Positions 1-10,326 are shown, counted from the first letter of the stretch. The stretch is DNA of 64,000 bases from Georgenia wutianyii (GCF_006349365.1 NZ_CP040899.1:1674001-1738000); one strand, 5' to 3'. Notes: generated by a model from the sequence alone, not told the origin. Numbers and translations: made by a program.

Positions 1-603
1 GGCGGAGCGGATGGCGCTCACGCTGGAGAGGCGGTGGCCGTTGATGGCGACGGCCTCGGCCCCCGACGCCCACAGCGCGTTGGCGAGGATCTGCAGGTCG
101 AGGTCCTGCACCCGGCCCATCTCGGAGCCCGGTGTCCCGGCCTGGGCGTCACGCGAGTCGTCCAGGGTGATCCGCAGGCCGGGGCCCTGGACGCTCACCC
201 CACCGGCGCTCAGCGCGAGAGCGCGGACCTCGTCGAGGAACTCGGGGTCACTGACGCGCAGCGACTCCTCCTGGAGGGTGTCGATGGCGGCCGCGAGGGC
301 GGCGTTCTCCTGGCGCAGGGCGTCGGCATCCGCGACCCCCTCCTCGATCTGGGACAGGAGGACCGCTCGTGCCTCACTGGCCGTGGCGCTGGGGGCGCGC
401 AGCTCGCGCGCGGCCCACACCCCGCCCAGGCCCAGGACCGCCGCGAGGACGGCGACGACGAGCTTGCGCCACCAGGGCATCGCCGGAGCGGTGCCATCGG
501 CCCGCCGCCGGGCAGCCTCGGCGTAGCCGGGGTCCAGGGGCCGTTCGATGACCTCCGTCAGGAGCGTCATCGACTCGTCCAGCCGCAGCCGCCCCCCGGT
601 CAT
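1..603 (-). CDS. DUF881 family protein, 3' end beyond window
   Basis: Actinobacterial DUF881 protein of unknown biochemical role. About 200 residues are visible and no stop is reached, so the C-terminus lies left of the window. A hydrophobic segment (roughly residues 45-65, after MPWWRK) would anchor it in the membrane with a short cytoplasmic N-terminus. It is followed by a coiled-coil-like Ala/Glu-rich stretch and the typical DUF881 core (SVQGPGLRITLDDS, then LQILANALWASGAEAVAING). The ATG overlaps the stop of the upstream phosphatidyltransferase as ATGA, so translation is probably coupled. In mycobacteria DUF881 genes sit beside pgsA2, a DUF1290 gene, gcvH and garA, so those genes may lie just beyond the edge. 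Family assignment is firm; function is unknown. Confidence 0.85.
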   Translation of the reverse strand, partial: MTGGRLRLDESMTLLTEVIERPLDPGYAEAARRRADGTAPAMPWWRKLVVAVLAAVLGLGGVWAARELRAPSATASEARAVLLSQIEEGVADADALRQENAALAAAIDTLQEESLRVSDPEFLDEVRALALSAGGVSVQGPGLRITLDDSRDAQAGTPGSEMGRVQDLDLQILANALWASGAEAVAINGHRLSSVSAIRSA

Positions 604-1223
604 CCGGCACCTGGTGCGGCTGCGCCCGACCCCGCACGGTCGCGGCGCACGATCCACGCGACCTGCTCCAGGTAGAGCAGGCAGGCGAACCAGTACAGGC
701 CCACGCCCCACAGGGCGCTGGCCCAGCCGACGGTCCACGCGACCTCCCCCACCACGCCCGGCACGGAGGCCAGGAGCAGCAGCGGGAAGGCGTACATGAG
801 GCAGAACGTCCCGGACTTGCCGGCCATGTGCACCGGCAGCGGCCCGTAGCCATGGCGGACGAGCACGGGCATCGTCCCGGCGAGCACGAGCTCGCGGGCG
901 ACGATGACGACGACGAGCCACCACGGGACGATCTCGCGGTAGGCGAGGCCGATCAGCGTGACGAAGATGTAGAGCCGGTCGGCCGCCGGGTCGAGCATGC
1001 GCCCGAGGCGGCTCGCCTGGTCGAAGCGCCGGGCGATGAACCCGTCGACCCAGTCGGAGGCGCCGGCGACGGCGAGGACGATGAGCGCGGCGACGTCGTG
1101 CTCACCGACGATCAGCCAGGCGAAGACCGGGATGAGTGCCAGGCGCAGGAAGCTGATGGCGTTGGGGACGGTCCAGACGCGCTCGTCGGCGGCCGCGCGC
1201 GCCGTCTCCTCCCCGGTGTCCAC
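600..1223 (-). CDS. CDP-alcohol phosphatidyltransferase (PgsA-like)
   Basis: Integral membrane enzyme that transfers a phosphatidyl group from CDP-diacylglycerol to an alcohol; the exact acceptor (glycerol phosphate or phosphatidylglycerol) cannot be read from sequence. The full catalytic signature DGxxARx8GxxxDxxxD is intact (DGFIAR, then G, D and D of GRMLDPAAD), about residues 55-80, and five or six hydrophobic segments follow. The protein is 207 aa, normal for the family. The open frame extends far upstream, but that part is low-complexity shadow sequence; the GTG at 1223, just before ERVWTVPNAISFLRL, gives the expected N-terminus. The stop overlaps the DUF881 start (ATGA), matching the mycobacterial pgsA2-DUF881 arrangement. 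Confidence 0.88.
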   Translation of the reverse strand: MDTGEETARAAADERVWTVPNAISFLRLALIPVFAWLIVGEHDVAALIVLAVAGASDWVDGFIARRFDQASRLGRMLDPAADRLYIFVTLIGLAYREIVPWWLVVVIVARELVLAGTMPVLVRHGYGPLPVHMAGKSGTFCLMYAFPLLLLASVPGVVGEVAWTVGWASALWGVGLYWFACLLYLEQVAWIVRRDRAGSGAAAPGAG

Positions 1224-1310
1224 GGGGTCCAGGGTACGCAGGTGGGAGCGACTCGCGGAGGCGGGCGCGCCAGGCGTGACCGTGCCGTGACCTGCCCGTA
1301 CTCTCTGGCC

Positions 1311-2303
1311 ATGCGATTCGGACTCTTCATCCCGCAAGGCTGGCGCTTCGACCTCGTCGGCATCGAGGACGTGCGGCAGTGGCCGCTCATGCGAGACCTG
1401 GCCCGCCGGGCCGATGCCGGGCCGTGGGAGTCGGTGTGGGTGTACGACCACTTCCACACGACCCCGGTCCCGAGCGAGGAGGCGACCCACGAGGCGTGGT
1501 CCCTCATGGCTGCCCTCGCCGCGAGCACGGACCGGGTGCGCCTGGGCCAGATGTGCACGTGCATGGCCTACCGCCCGCCGATGTACCTCGCCAAGGCGGC
1601 AGCCACGATCGACCACGTGAGCGGCGGCCGCCTGGAGATGGGGATCGGCGCCGGCTGGTACGAGCACGAGTGGCGCGCCTACGGCTACGGCTTCCCGCGG
1701 GCGGGCGAGCGTCTGGCGATGCTCCGTGAGGGCGTCCAGATCATGCGCCAGGCGTGGCGCGAGGGCGTGGCCACCTTCAGCGGCGAGCACTACCAGGTCG
1801 ACGGTGCCATCTGCCGCCCCCTCCCCCTCCAGGAGGGTGGCGTGCCGCTGTGGATCGCCGGCGGCGGCGAGAAGGTCACCCTGCGCATCGCCGCGCAGTA
1901 CGCCGACTACACGAACTTCGACGGCACCCCGGAGGGCTTCGCCCACAAGTCGGCGATCCTCGCCGAGCACTGCCGCGAGGTCGGCACCGACGTCGAGCGC
2001 ATCACCCGCTCCTCCAACTACAACGTCGCCATCGGGCGCGACGAGGCCGAGGTGCAGGACCGCCTGGACCAGCTCGCCGACCGGCTGCGCTCCGCCGGGG
2101 TGCCGGAGGACAAGGTCGAGCGCGAGCTCGGCGCCATCCGGGGGATGCCGGCGTGCGGCACGCCCGAGCAGATCGTGGAGAACCTCTCCGCGCTGCGCGA
2201 CCTCGGGATGACCTACGCGATCCTCTACTTCCCGGAGGCGGCCTACGACACGAGCGGGATGGAGCTCTTCGAGCAGGAGGTCATCCCCGCACTGCAGGAC
2301 TAG
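1311..2303 (+). CDS. LLM-class F420-dependent oxidoreductase
   Basis: TIM-barrel oxidoreductase of the luciferase-like monooxygenase superfamily, F420-binding branch. At 330 aa it is of typical length. Visible family features are the N-terminal MRFGLFIPQGW strand, WVYDHF near residue 45, the ASTDRVRLG motif, GGRLEMGIGAGW near residue 110, and GGGGEKVTLRIAAQYAD near residue 185, the usual phosphate-binding region of F420. The C-terminal helix ends in GTPEQIVENL. Substrate is unknown. It is a single gene, divergent from the phosphatidyltransferase with under 90 bp between the starts. ATG at 1311 is chosen because it begins the conserved first beta strand. Confidence 0.88.
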   Translation: MRFGLFIPQGWRFDLVGIEDVRQWPLMRDLARRADAGPWESVWVYDHFHTTPVPSEEATHEAWSLMAALAASTDRVRLGQMCTCMAYRPPMYLAKAAATIDHVSGGRLEMGIGAGWYEHEWRAYGYGFPRAGERLAMLREGVQIMRQAWREGVATFSGEHYQVDGAICRPLPLQEGGVPLWIAGGGEKVTLRIAAQYADYTNFDGTPEGFAHKSAILAEHCREVGTDVERITRSSNYNVAIGRDEAEVQDRLDQLADRLRSAGVPEDKVERELGAIRGMPACGTPEQIVENLSALRDLGMTYAILYFPEAAYDTSGMELFEQEVIPALQD

Positions 2304-2387
2304 TCAAACAAGGTTCCCTCGACCGCAAAGCAGCGGTCAAGCGTGTCGCGGTGCGGTAACGATCCGCGACGGGTGTTCCGCTGCGGT

Positions 2388-2419
2388 GCGGGCGGAGGTC
2401 GACGGCGACCTCCGCCCGC
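2388..2419 (+). terminator. strong hairpin, probable rho-independent terminator
   Basis: A perfect 14-bp GC-rich stem (2388-2401 with 2406-2419) closed by the tetraloop ACGG. It lies 85 bp after the oxidoreductase stop. There is no T-run, as is usual for high-GC actinobacterial terminators. A weaker 7-bp hairpin precedes it at 2345-2370. Confidence 0.65.
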
Positions 2420-2442
2420 CACGATCGCCTCTCGTGGACGCC

Positions 2443-2544
2443 GTCCGGCGCGCGGGCCACATCATCGAGGACGGCGCGCCCGGCGAGCTGTTCACCCACC
2501 CCAGCGAGCAGCGCACCCGCGACTTCCTCCAGGCGGTGCTCTGA
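2443..2544 (+). pseudogene. remnant of an ABC transporter ATPase (C-terminal end only)
   Basis: The plus-strand frame reads GHIIEDGAPGELFTHP and then QRTRDFLQAVL before a stop. This is the characteristic end of amino-acid/GlnQ-type ABC ATPases (D-loop output strand, E-x-G-x-P-x-E-L-F, then R-T-x-x-F-L). Nothing upstream encodes Walker A, signature or Walker B motifs, and a terminator hairpin lies directly before it. It is therefore a deletion scar of an ABC transporter rather than a gene. The remainder of the 290-bp gap between genes contains only the hairpins described separately. Confidence 0.6.
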
Positions 2545-2593
2545 GGGGGACCCGCCCGGCGGCGCCCGGCCCCGGGACCTAGGATCGCCTCCC

Positions 2594-3292
2594 ATGGCCA
2601 CCGTCATCCTCGTGAGGCACGCCCGCAGCACCGCGAACACCGCGGGGGTGCTCGCGGGCCGCACGCCGGGCGTCGTCCTCGACGGGACGGGGCGGGAGCA
2701 GGCTCGGCACGCCGGCGCACGTCTCGCCGGCGTGCCGCTCGCCCTCGTCGTCACCAGCCCGCTCGAACGGTGTCGGGAGACGGCGCAGGCGGTGCTCGAC
2801 CGCCAGGCCGGGAGCCCGCCGACCCGGGTGGAGGACGCGCTCACCGAGTGCGACTACGGCCGCTGGCAGGGCCGGGCCCTGGCCGACCTCGCCCGCGAGG
2901 ACCTGTGGCAGGTCGTCCAGCGCCAGCCCTCGGCCGCCGTATTCCCCGGCGGGGAGTCGCTCGTGGAGATGCACGCGCGGGCGGTCGGCGCGGTCCGCCG
3001 GATCGACGCGGAGGTCGAGGCCGAGCACGGGCCCGGCGCGGTGTGGGCCGCGGTGAGTCACGGAGACCTGCTCAAGGCGGTCCTCGCCGACGCCCTCGGC
3101 CTGCACCTCGACCTCTTCCAGCGCCTCCACGTCCACCCCGCGTCGCTCTCGGTCGTGCGCTACGCCCCCGCCGCGCCGCAGGTGCTCGCCGTCAACACCG
3201 ACGACGGCGACCTCTCGTGGCTCGCCGCCCGGCACGAGGGGGCCCAGGTCGGGGGCGGGGCCGGACCGGCGGGTTCGCCGCCCGCCTCGTAG
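2594..3292 (+). CDS. histidine phosphatase, MSMEG_4193 family
   Basis: Phosphoglycerate-mutase-like phosphatase of the actinobacterial MSMEG_4193 type, 232 aa. Catalytic elements in order: LVRHARSTANT (the phosphohistidine at residue 8; the family usually has RHG, here RHA), TSPLERCRETA with the second arginine, ECDYG with the acidic residue near 88, and VSHGD near residue 155 with the second histidine. Residues after about 210 are disordered and Gly-rich. It leads a tight operon with the DUF3090 and SCO1664-family genes, a trio conserved across actinobacteria next to mycothiol genes, so a role in that context is likely but its substrate is unknown. Confidence 0.87.
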   Translation: MATVILVRHARSTANTAGVLAGRTPGVVLDGTGREQARHAGARLAGVPLALVVTSPLERCRETAQAVLDRQAGSPPTRVEDALTECDYGRWQGRALADLAREDLWQVVQRQPSAAVFPGGESLVEMHARAVGAVRRIDAEVEAEHGPGAVWAAVSHGDLLKAVLADALGLHLDLFQRLHVHPASLSVVRYAPAAPQVLAVNTDDGDLSWLAARHEGAQVGGGAGPAGSPPAS

Positions 3293-3302
3293 CATGGGGA
3301 AC

Positions 3303-3854
3303 GTGCCCGTCACCGTCCACACCTTCGACTGGCCCGACCGGCTCGTGATCGGGACGGTCGGGCAGCCCGGGGCGCGCACCTTCTACCTCCAGGCACGCAC
3401 CGGCAGCCAGCTCCTGTCCGTCGCGCTGGAGAAGGAGCAGTCGGCCGCGCTCGCCGAGAAGATCGACGAGCTGCTCGACGAGCTCATGGCCACCGACGGC
3501 AACCGCTTCAGCGTCCCGGCCGAGGCACCGCAGGAGCTCATCGACACCGAGGGCCTCGACCAGCCGGTCGCGGAGCAGTTCCGCGTCGGGGTCATGGGCC
3601 TGGGCTGGGACCCCTCCACCGCCCAGCTCGTCATCGAGGCGGTCCCGATCCAGACGGTCGACGCGGAGACGCTCGAGCCGGTCGTCCCCGAGGTGGAGGA
3701 GGCGCTCGTCGTGCGCATCCCCGTCGGTACCGCCCGCGCCTTCGCCGAGCGCACCCGCGAGGTCGTCGCCGCCGGGCGCCCGGCATGCCCCCGGTGCGGG
3801 GAGCCGATGGACCCCGAGGGCCACGACTGCGGGCCCACCGACGGGCTGCGGTGA
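3303..3854 (+). CDS. DUF3090 family protein with C-terminal zinc ribbon
   Basis: Cytoplasmic actinobacterial protein of unknown function, 183 aa. It begins VPVTVHTFDWPDRLVIGT, the standard DUF3090 N-terminus, and carries FYLQARTG and the helix EKIDELLDEL near residue 55. It ends in a four-ligand metal site, CPRCGEP then a CxxxC-like pair with HDC, as in the family. GTG at 3303 aligns with relatives; an ATG at 3294 would add three residues. It starts 10 bp after the phosphatase stop and its own stop overlaps the next start as GTGA, so the three genes are co-translated. Confidence 0.87.
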   Translation: MPVTVHTFDWPDRLVIGTVGQPGARTFYLQARTGSQLLSVALEKEQSAALAEKIDELLDELMATDGNRFSVPAEAPQELIDTEGLDQPVAEQFRVGVMGLGWDPSTAQLVIEAVPIQTVDAETLEPVVPEVEEALVVRIPVGTARAFAERTREVVAAGRPACPRCGEPMDPEGHDCGPTDGLR

Positions 3855-4603
3855 GCGGCGCCGAGATCGTTCTCGACGCGCGGATCCTCTCGGCCTCCAA
3901 CGCCACCTTCCTCGGCCGCCTCGGGCCTGAGCCGGTCGTCTACAAGCCCGTCGCCGGGGAGCGGCCGTTGTGGGACTTCCCCGACGGGACGCTCGCCCGC
4001 CGGGAGGTCGCCGCCTACCTCGTCTCGGAGGCGACGGGGTGGGGGCTGGTCCCCCGCACCTGGCTGTGCGAGGGGCCGCTCGGTACCGGCATGGCCCAGG
4101 TCTGGTGCGAGCCGGACCCGGAGCAGGACGCCGTCCTCCTCGTCCCCGCCGGGGAGGCCCCGGCGAAGGGATGGTGCCGCGTCCTGGAGGGTGTCGACGA
4201 GGAGGACCGGCCCGTCGCCCTCCTCCACGAGGACTCCCCCGCCCTGCGGCGGATGGCGGTATTCGACGTCGTCGTCAACAACGCCGACCGCAAGGCCGGG
4301 CACGTCCTCGCGGTCGAGGGCGGCCACCGGTACGGCGTGGACCACGGGCTGACGTTCCACCCCGAGCACAAGCTGCGCACCGTGCTCTGGGGGTGGGCGG
4401 GGGCCGGGCTCACGGCCGAGGAGGTGGCCGGGGTCCAGCGGGTGCGCACCGACCTGGACGGCGAGCTCGGCGCGGCGCTCGGCGGGCTGCTCGAGCCCGC
4501 CGAGGTCATCGCCCTCACCGATCGCTGCGACCGCCTGCTCGCCGCCGGGCGGTTCCCCCTGCCGCCCGCCGGCTACCCGGCGATCCCCTGGCCGCCCTTC
4601 TAG
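3851..4603 (+). CDS. SCO1664 family protein (PI3/4-kinase-like fold)
   Basis: 250-aa protein of the SCO1664 family, distantly related to phosphatidylinositol 3/4-kinases. Kinase-like landmarks are VVYKPVAGERPLWDFP near residue 25 (lysine of the ATP site), REVAAYLVSEATGW near 45, the catalytic-loop-like MAVFDVVVNNADRKAGH near 140, and YGVDHGLTFH with the metal-binding aspartate near 165. Substrate is unknown. The GTG start overlaps the DUF3090 stop. In many relatives mshC follows; here the trio ends and pepN converges from the opposite strand only 4 bp away. Confidence 0.86.
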   Translation: MSGAEIVLDARILSASNATFLGRLGPEPVVYKPVAGERPLWDFPDGTLARREVAAYLVSEATGWGLVPRTWLCEGPLGTGMAQVWCEPDPEQDAVLLVPAGEAPAKGWCRVLEGVDEEDRPVALLHEDSPALRRMAVFDVVVNNADRKAGHVLAVEGGHRYGVDHGLTFHPEHKLRTVLWGWAGAGLTAEEVAGVQRVRTDLDGELGAALGGLLEPAEVIALTDRCDRLLAAGRFPLPPAGYPAIPWPPF

Positions 4604-4607
4604 CCGG

Positions 4608-7226
4608 TCAGGCCGCCGCGGCCCGGGCGCGCAGTGCGCGCTCGAGGTCGTCGAGCTGCTCGAGGACGGTGCGGCGGAGCCCTGCGGGCGCCTCGGCGTG
4701 CTCGTCGAGCCAGCGCCGGGTCCGGCGCACCACCGGCTGCTCCTCCACCGCGCCGTCCTCCTCCGCCGCCCACGAAGGGTAGAGCCCCTGGACGAGCCGC
4801 TCGGCGATCTCGATCGAGCGGCCCTCCCAGATCGCGGGGAGGAGGGCGAAGTACTGCTCGACGTACCCGTCGAGCAGGTCGGCGTGCAGCGGCTGGGTGA
4901 GGCCGGTGAGGACGGCGTCGACCTCGTCGTTGGACAGGTCGCTGTCCCCCAGGGCGGCGTCGGTGCCCGGCGCGGGCAGCCCGAGCTCGGCCCAGGCGCC
5001 GGCCTTGACGTCGGCGTCCGGGCGCCCCGCGAGCGCGGCGCGACGGGCCAGGCGGGTGGTCGCGGTGTCCTCGAGGGCGAGCTCGCCGTCGAGGTCCTCC
5101 GGCCCCGCCTCGCCGACAGCGGCCAGCGCCTGCCACAGCGACCAGCGCAGGTCCGGGTCGAGCCGCAGGCCCTCGACCTCACCGGCGAGGACCGCGCGGA
5201 CGTGGCCGGCCGCCTCCGGCGCGCGGGCGGCGGCGTCGGCGAAGGCACGCGCCCACACGAGCTGCAGGCCCGAGCCGGGCTCACGCTCGGTGAGCCGCGC
5301 GTAGGTCTCCTCGGCGAGCAGACCGCGCGCCCCGGCGCGCTGCTCGACCGGCAGGTAGTGCTCGACGGCGGTCGCGGCGTGGGCGAGCAGGTCGCGCGCG
5401 ATCCCGATCTCCTCCTCCGCCGGCAGCTGGCTCACGACGGCGTCGAGGAAGCGCTCGGCGGGCAGGACCGCGTCGCGGGTCGCGTTCCACAGCGCCGACC
5501 ACACGACGGCGCGGGACAGCGGCTCGGCGAGGGTCCCCGCCGAGCGCAGCGCGGTGGCGCTGCTCCGCGGGTCGAGGCGCACCTTGGCGTAGGTGAGGTC
5601 GTCGTCGTTGACGAGGACGAGGTCCGGCGCGGGGATCCCGGCGGCCTCGGCCACCTCGGTGACGGCGCCGGTCACGTCGGTCTCGAACCGGTGGGTGCGC
5701 ACGAGGGCGCCGTCCTCGCCCGCGGCGTAGCACCCGACGACGAGGCGGTGGTCGCGCAGCACCCCGCCCGCGTCCTCCTGGTGGACCCGCAGGAGGGCGA
5801 CGGTCTCCCGGCCGTCCTCACCCTGCGCGAGGTCGACCTCGGCGGTGAGCGTCGAGGGGCCGGTGGTCTCCAGCCACTGCCCGCTCCACGCCGACAGGTC
5901 GCGGCCCGAGGCCTCCTCGAGCGCGGCGAGGAGGTCCGGGAGGGTCGTGCTGCCGAACGCGTGGCGGGGGAAGTAGACGCGGGCACCGGCGAGGAACGCC
6001 TCGGGCCCGACGAACGCGACGAGCTGCTTGAGCACCGAGGCGCCCTTGGCGTAGGTGATGCCGTCGAAGTTCTGCTTGGCGGCCTCGAGGTCGGGGATGT
6101 CCGCGACGACGGGGTGGGTGCTGGGCAGCTGGTCCTGGCGGTAGGCCCAGGCCTTGCGGCGCAGGGCGAAGCTCGTCCACGCGGTGGAGAAGCGGGTGGC
6201 GGTGGCCGTGGCGTAGGTGCCCATGTAGTCCGCGAAGGACTCCTTGAGCCACAGGTCGTCCCACCAGCGCATCGTCGCGAGGTCGCCGAACCACATGTGG
6301 GCCATCTCGTGGAGGATCGTCGTGGCGCGGCCCTCGCGCTGGGCCTCGGTGGCCTGGGAGCGGAAGAGGTAGTGCTCGGTGAAGGTCACCAGGCCCGGGT
6401 TCTCCATCGCGCCGAGGTTGTACTCGGGCACGAGCACCTGGTCGTACTTGCCCCACGGGTAGGGGTAGTCGAAGGCGTCGTGGAACAGGTCCAGGCCCTG
6501 GCGGGTGACCTCGAGGAACTCCGCGGCGTCGAGGTAGGGCGCGAGGGAGGCGCGGCACCACAGGCCGAGCGGCACCTCGAGGGTGGTGCCGTCGGGCAGC
6601 TCGCGCGACCAGTTGCCCTCCTCGCGGTGGTAGGGCCCGGCGACGACGGCGGTGATGTAGGTGGACAGCGGCGGCGTGGGCGCGAAGGTCCACGTCCGCC
6701 CGCCGTCCTCGGCGTCGCTCACCTCCTGCGCCGCGGAGTTGGACAGCACGTGCCAGTCCTCCGGCGCGGTGACGACGAACGTGTAGGACGCCTTGAGGTC
6801 GGGCTGCTCGAGGTTCGCGAAGACGCGCCGGGCGTCGGCGGGCTCGTACTGGGTGTAGAGGTAGGTCTGCCCGTCCACCGGGTCGACGAAGCGGTGCAGC
6901 CCCTCGCCAGTGCGCGAGTAGGCACCCTCGCCACGCACGACGACGGTCGACTCCCCGCCGTCCGTGCGCAGCCCCTCGACGTGGACCCGGCCGTCATCGA
7001 AGCGCACCGGCTGCTCCTCGCCGTCGACGACGACGGCGTGGACGCGGGGTCCGAGGAAGTCGAGCCACGTCGTGGGCGCGGTGCTCGTCAGGCTCACGGT
7101 CGTCGTCGTCGGGAAGGTCGGGGTGCCGCCGTCGCGGGCTGCGCGCAGGTCGAGCTCCACGGTGACGGTGTGGAGGCTCAGGTGGGCGGCGCGGCCGCGG
7201 GTCTCGTCGCGGGTCAGGTTGCTCAC
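4608..7226 (-). CDS. pepN: aminopeptidase N (M1 metallopeptidase)
   Basis: Zinc aminopeptidase releasing N-terminal residues from peptides in the cytoplasm, 872 aa, typical for actinobacterial PepN. Exopeptidase motif GAMENPG precedes the zinc site HEMAHMW (H306, H310) followed by E329 in KESFADYMG, exactly the HExxHx18E spacing. A C-terminal ERAP1-like helical domain fills roughly residues 520-860. The open frame continues further upstream, but GTG at 7226 gives VSNLTRDETRGRAAHLS, the family N-terminus. No clear ribosome-binding site precedes it, so a leaderless message is possible. It stands alone between convergent and divergent neighbours. Confidence 0.94.
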   Translation of the reverse strand: MSNLTRDETRGRAAHLSLHTVTVELDLRAARDGGTPTFPTTTTVSLTSTAPTTWLDFLGPRVHAVVVDGEEQPVRFDDGRVHVEGLRTDGGESTVVVRGEGAYSRTGEGLHRFVDPVDGQTYLYTQYEPADARRVFANLEQPDLKASYTFVVTAPEDWHVLSNSAAQEVSDAEDGGRTWTFAPTPPLSTYITAVVAGPYHREEGNWSRELPDGTTLEVPLGLWCRASLAPYLDAAEFLEVTRQGLDLFHDAFDYPYPWGKYDQVLVPEYNLGAMENPGLVTFTEHYLFRSQATEAQREGRATTILHEMAHMWFGDLATMRWWDDLWLKESFADYMGTYATATATRFSTAWTSFALRRKAWAYRQDQLPSTHPVVADIPDLEAAKQNFDGITYAKGASVLKQLVAFVGPEAFLAGARVYFPRHAFGSTTLPDLLAALEEASGRDLSAWSGQWLETTGPSTLTAEVDLAQGEDGRETVALLRVHQEDAGGVLRDHRLVVGCYAAGEDGALVRTHRFETDVTGAVTEVAEAAGIPAPDLVLVNDDDLTYAKVRLDPRSSATALRSAGTLAEPLSRAVVWSALWNATRDAVLPAERFLDAVVSQLPAEEEIGIARDLLAHAATAVEHYLPVEQRAGARGLLAEETYARLTEREPGSGLQLVWARAFADAAARAPEAAGHVRAVLAGEVEGLRLDPDLRWSLWQALAAVGEAGPEDLDGELALEDTATTRLARRAALAGRPDADVKAGAWAELGLPAPGTDAALGDSDLSNDEVDAVLTGLTQPLHADLLDGYVEQYFALLPAIWEGRSIEIAERLVQGLYPSWAAEEDGAVEEQPVVRRTRRWLDEHAEAPAGLRRTVLEQLDDLERALRARAAAA

Positions 7227-7431
7227 GGGGAGGAGCAAAGCACGAGGACCGCCCACCGGGCCACGCGGACGCGGCCGGTCCCCGCGTGCCCGAGCGACCG
7301 GAAAACACGCCACGACCTGCGCGACACGCCCTGCGACACGCCGGTGAGGCACGGCCCGGACCGTGACGCGGACCTCAGTCGTGGCAGGAATGAGCGCGCC
7401 TGCGGTCTTCGGCGGATGAGAGGCTGGCGCC

Positions 7432-7857
7432 ATGCCCGGTGACCTGCACGTGACGCGCGCCGTCGTCGTGCGCGAGGAGGAGCTGCAGTGGCGCTTCTCC
7501 CGGGCCTCGGGGCCCGGTGGCCAGGGCGTCAACACGACCGACTCCCGGGTCGAGCTCACCCTCGACGTCGCGGGGACCACGGCGCTGGACGAGCGGCAGC
7601 GTGAGCGGGTGCTCGCGGCCCTCGCCGGCCGGCTCGTCGACGGCCGGCTCACCGTCGTGGCCAGCGAGCACCGCTCCCAGCTGCGCAACCGCGAGGCGGC
7701 CGCCGCCCGGCTGGCCGACCTGCTGCGCGGGGCGCTCGCTCCCCCACCTCCGACGCGCCGGCCCACGAAGCCCTCGCGGGGCGCCCAGCGCCGGCGCGCC
7801 GAGGCCAAGACCCGCCGCAGCCAGACCAAGGCCCTGCGCCGCCGCCCGGCGGACTGA
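7432..7857 (+). CDS. arfB: alternative ribosome-rescue factor / peptidyl-tRNA hydrolase
   Basis: Rescues ribosomes stalled at the 3' end of messages by hydrolysing peptidyl-tRNA in the A site. 141 aa, the size of ArfB/YaeJ. The catalytic GGQ lies in [17 protein letters not shown] near residues 27-43, and the C-terminal tail is strongly basic ([23 protein letters not shown]), the part that enters the empty mRNA channel. It lacks the stop-codon-recognition domain of RF1/RF2. It is divergent from pepN and convergent with the DUF5701 gene across a shared hairpin. Confidence 0.92.
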   Translation: MPGDLHVTRAVVVREEELQWRFSRASGPGGQGVNTTDSRVELTLDVAGTTALDERQRERVLAALAGRLVDGRLTVVASEHRSQLRNREAAAARLADLLRGALAPPPPTRRPTKPSRGAQRRRAEAKTRRSQTKALRRRPAD

Positions 7858-7875
7858 GGCGGGCCGCGGCCTCAG
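7854..7875. terminator. bidirectional hairpin between convergent genes
   Basis: Seven-bp perfect stem (7854-7860 with 7869-7875) and an 8-base loop, overlapping the stops of arfB (plus) and the DUF5701 gene (minus). It is short, but its position between convergent stops supports termination on both strands. Confidence 0.45.
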
Positions 7876-8567
7876 CCGGCCGCCGACGCGGTGCCGAGCC
7901 AGGTGTGCGGGTTGCGGTCCCAGCACCACCCGAGCTTGGGGCGACGCTCGGAGATCCACACGGCGGGCACCCGCTGGTTCGTGCCGGTGCGCGAGCCGGC
8001 GAGGGAGAAGCAGCGGCCGGGACGCAGCATGTCCGGGCGCACGACGACGAGCGCCAGCCCCTCAGCGACGGTGAGCGGGCGGCGCCCCTCCGCGCGGATC
8101 GTCTCCGTGGCGCTCTCGGGCGTCACGCCGAGGAACCGGGTGCCGGTGTCGACGTCGCGCACGAGGTGGGCGGGGCCGTCCGGGACGTCGACCACGGGGC
8201 GGTAGGTCGCGAGCTCGTCGTCGTCGATGAGGCTGACGCCGCCGCGCCGCCCCAGCCGCATGGCGGGGACGGCGTCACCCGGCCGCTCGAGGGCGAGCAC
8301 GAGAACGAACGGGACGTGGTCCTCGGGCGGGACGGACGTCGGTGCCCCGGCGGGCGGCAGCTGCGCGCGCAGCGGCTCGACGAGCGCGCGCAGCCCGTCC
8401 TCGTCGGTGCCGAGCAGGGCGGGGAAGCCGAGCTCGACATAGGTGCGCACCTGCCGCTCGAGCTCGGCCTCGGGCGGGGCGACAGGGTCGACGGCGGTCT
8501 GCGCGGCCGAGGGGCCGGCGAGGACGGTGGGCAGGTCGGCGGGGTGGGTGACGGTCTGCTGGGGCAC
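7872..8567 (-). CDS. DUF5701 family protein
   Basis: Actinobacterial protein of unknown function, 231 aa, soluble, no signal peptide or membrane segment. Recognisable family parts are [19 protein letters not shown] near residue 35, [16 protein letters not shown] near 90, [14 protein letters not shown], and the C-terminal [16 protein letters not shown] followed by NPHTWLG. GTG at 8567 has an AGGAGG eight bases upstream and is the only start that fits. It is divergent from the aldehyde dehydrogenase; the 153 bp between them must hold both promoters. Confidence 0.8.
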   Translation of the reverse strand: MPQQTVTHPADLPTVLAGPSAAQTAVDPVAPPEAELERQVRTYVELGFPALLGTDEDGLRALVEPLRAQLPPAGAPTSVPPEDHVPFVLVLALERPGDAVPAMRLGRRGGVSLIDDDELATYRPVVDVPDGPAHLVRDVDTGTRFLGVTPESATETIRAEGRRPLTVAEGLALVVVRPDMLRPGRCFSLAGSRTGTNQRVPAVWISERRPKLGWCWDRNPHTWLGTASAAG

Positions 8568-8720
8568 GACGGTGACCTCCTGGGATGGTGGGCGCCCCGG
8601 GGTCAACGCACGCGCCGCCAGAACTCTTCCCAGGATGTGATCCACGACATATCGTCGGGGGCGGGTGGTTCGACGACGAGCCACTCACGGCAGATCGAGA
8701 GCACGAGGGAGTACTCGCTC

Positions 8721-10286
<1,566 letters not shown>

Positions 10287-10295
10287 ACCGACGCC

Positions 10296-10326
10296 GGACC
10301 GGGGCCGCCGCGCGCGGCCCCGGTCC
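10296..10326 (+). terminator. intercistronic hairpin between aldehyde dehydrogenase and DUF779
   Basis: Twelve-bp perfect GC stem (10296-10307 with 10315-10326) and a 7-base loop, 10 bp after the dehydrogenase stop and 20 bp before the DUF779 start. It could terminate most transcripts or protect the upstream message, making DUF779 expression lower than that of the dehydrogenase. Confidence 0.5.

Noticed and set aside
1224..1970. N-terminal extension of the phosphatidyltransferase frame
   Set aside because: It runs antisense through the F420-type oxidoreductase and has no homology; the family N-terminus fits the GTG at 1223.
4698..7442. Long plus-strand open frame opposite pepN
   Set aside because: Antisense of a recognised aminopeptidase, low-complexity composition, no ribosome-binding site.
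8650..8662. Operator palindrome in the aldehyde dehydrogenase promoter
   Set aside because: Arms of only three bp; kept only as a possible -10 element in the gene entry.
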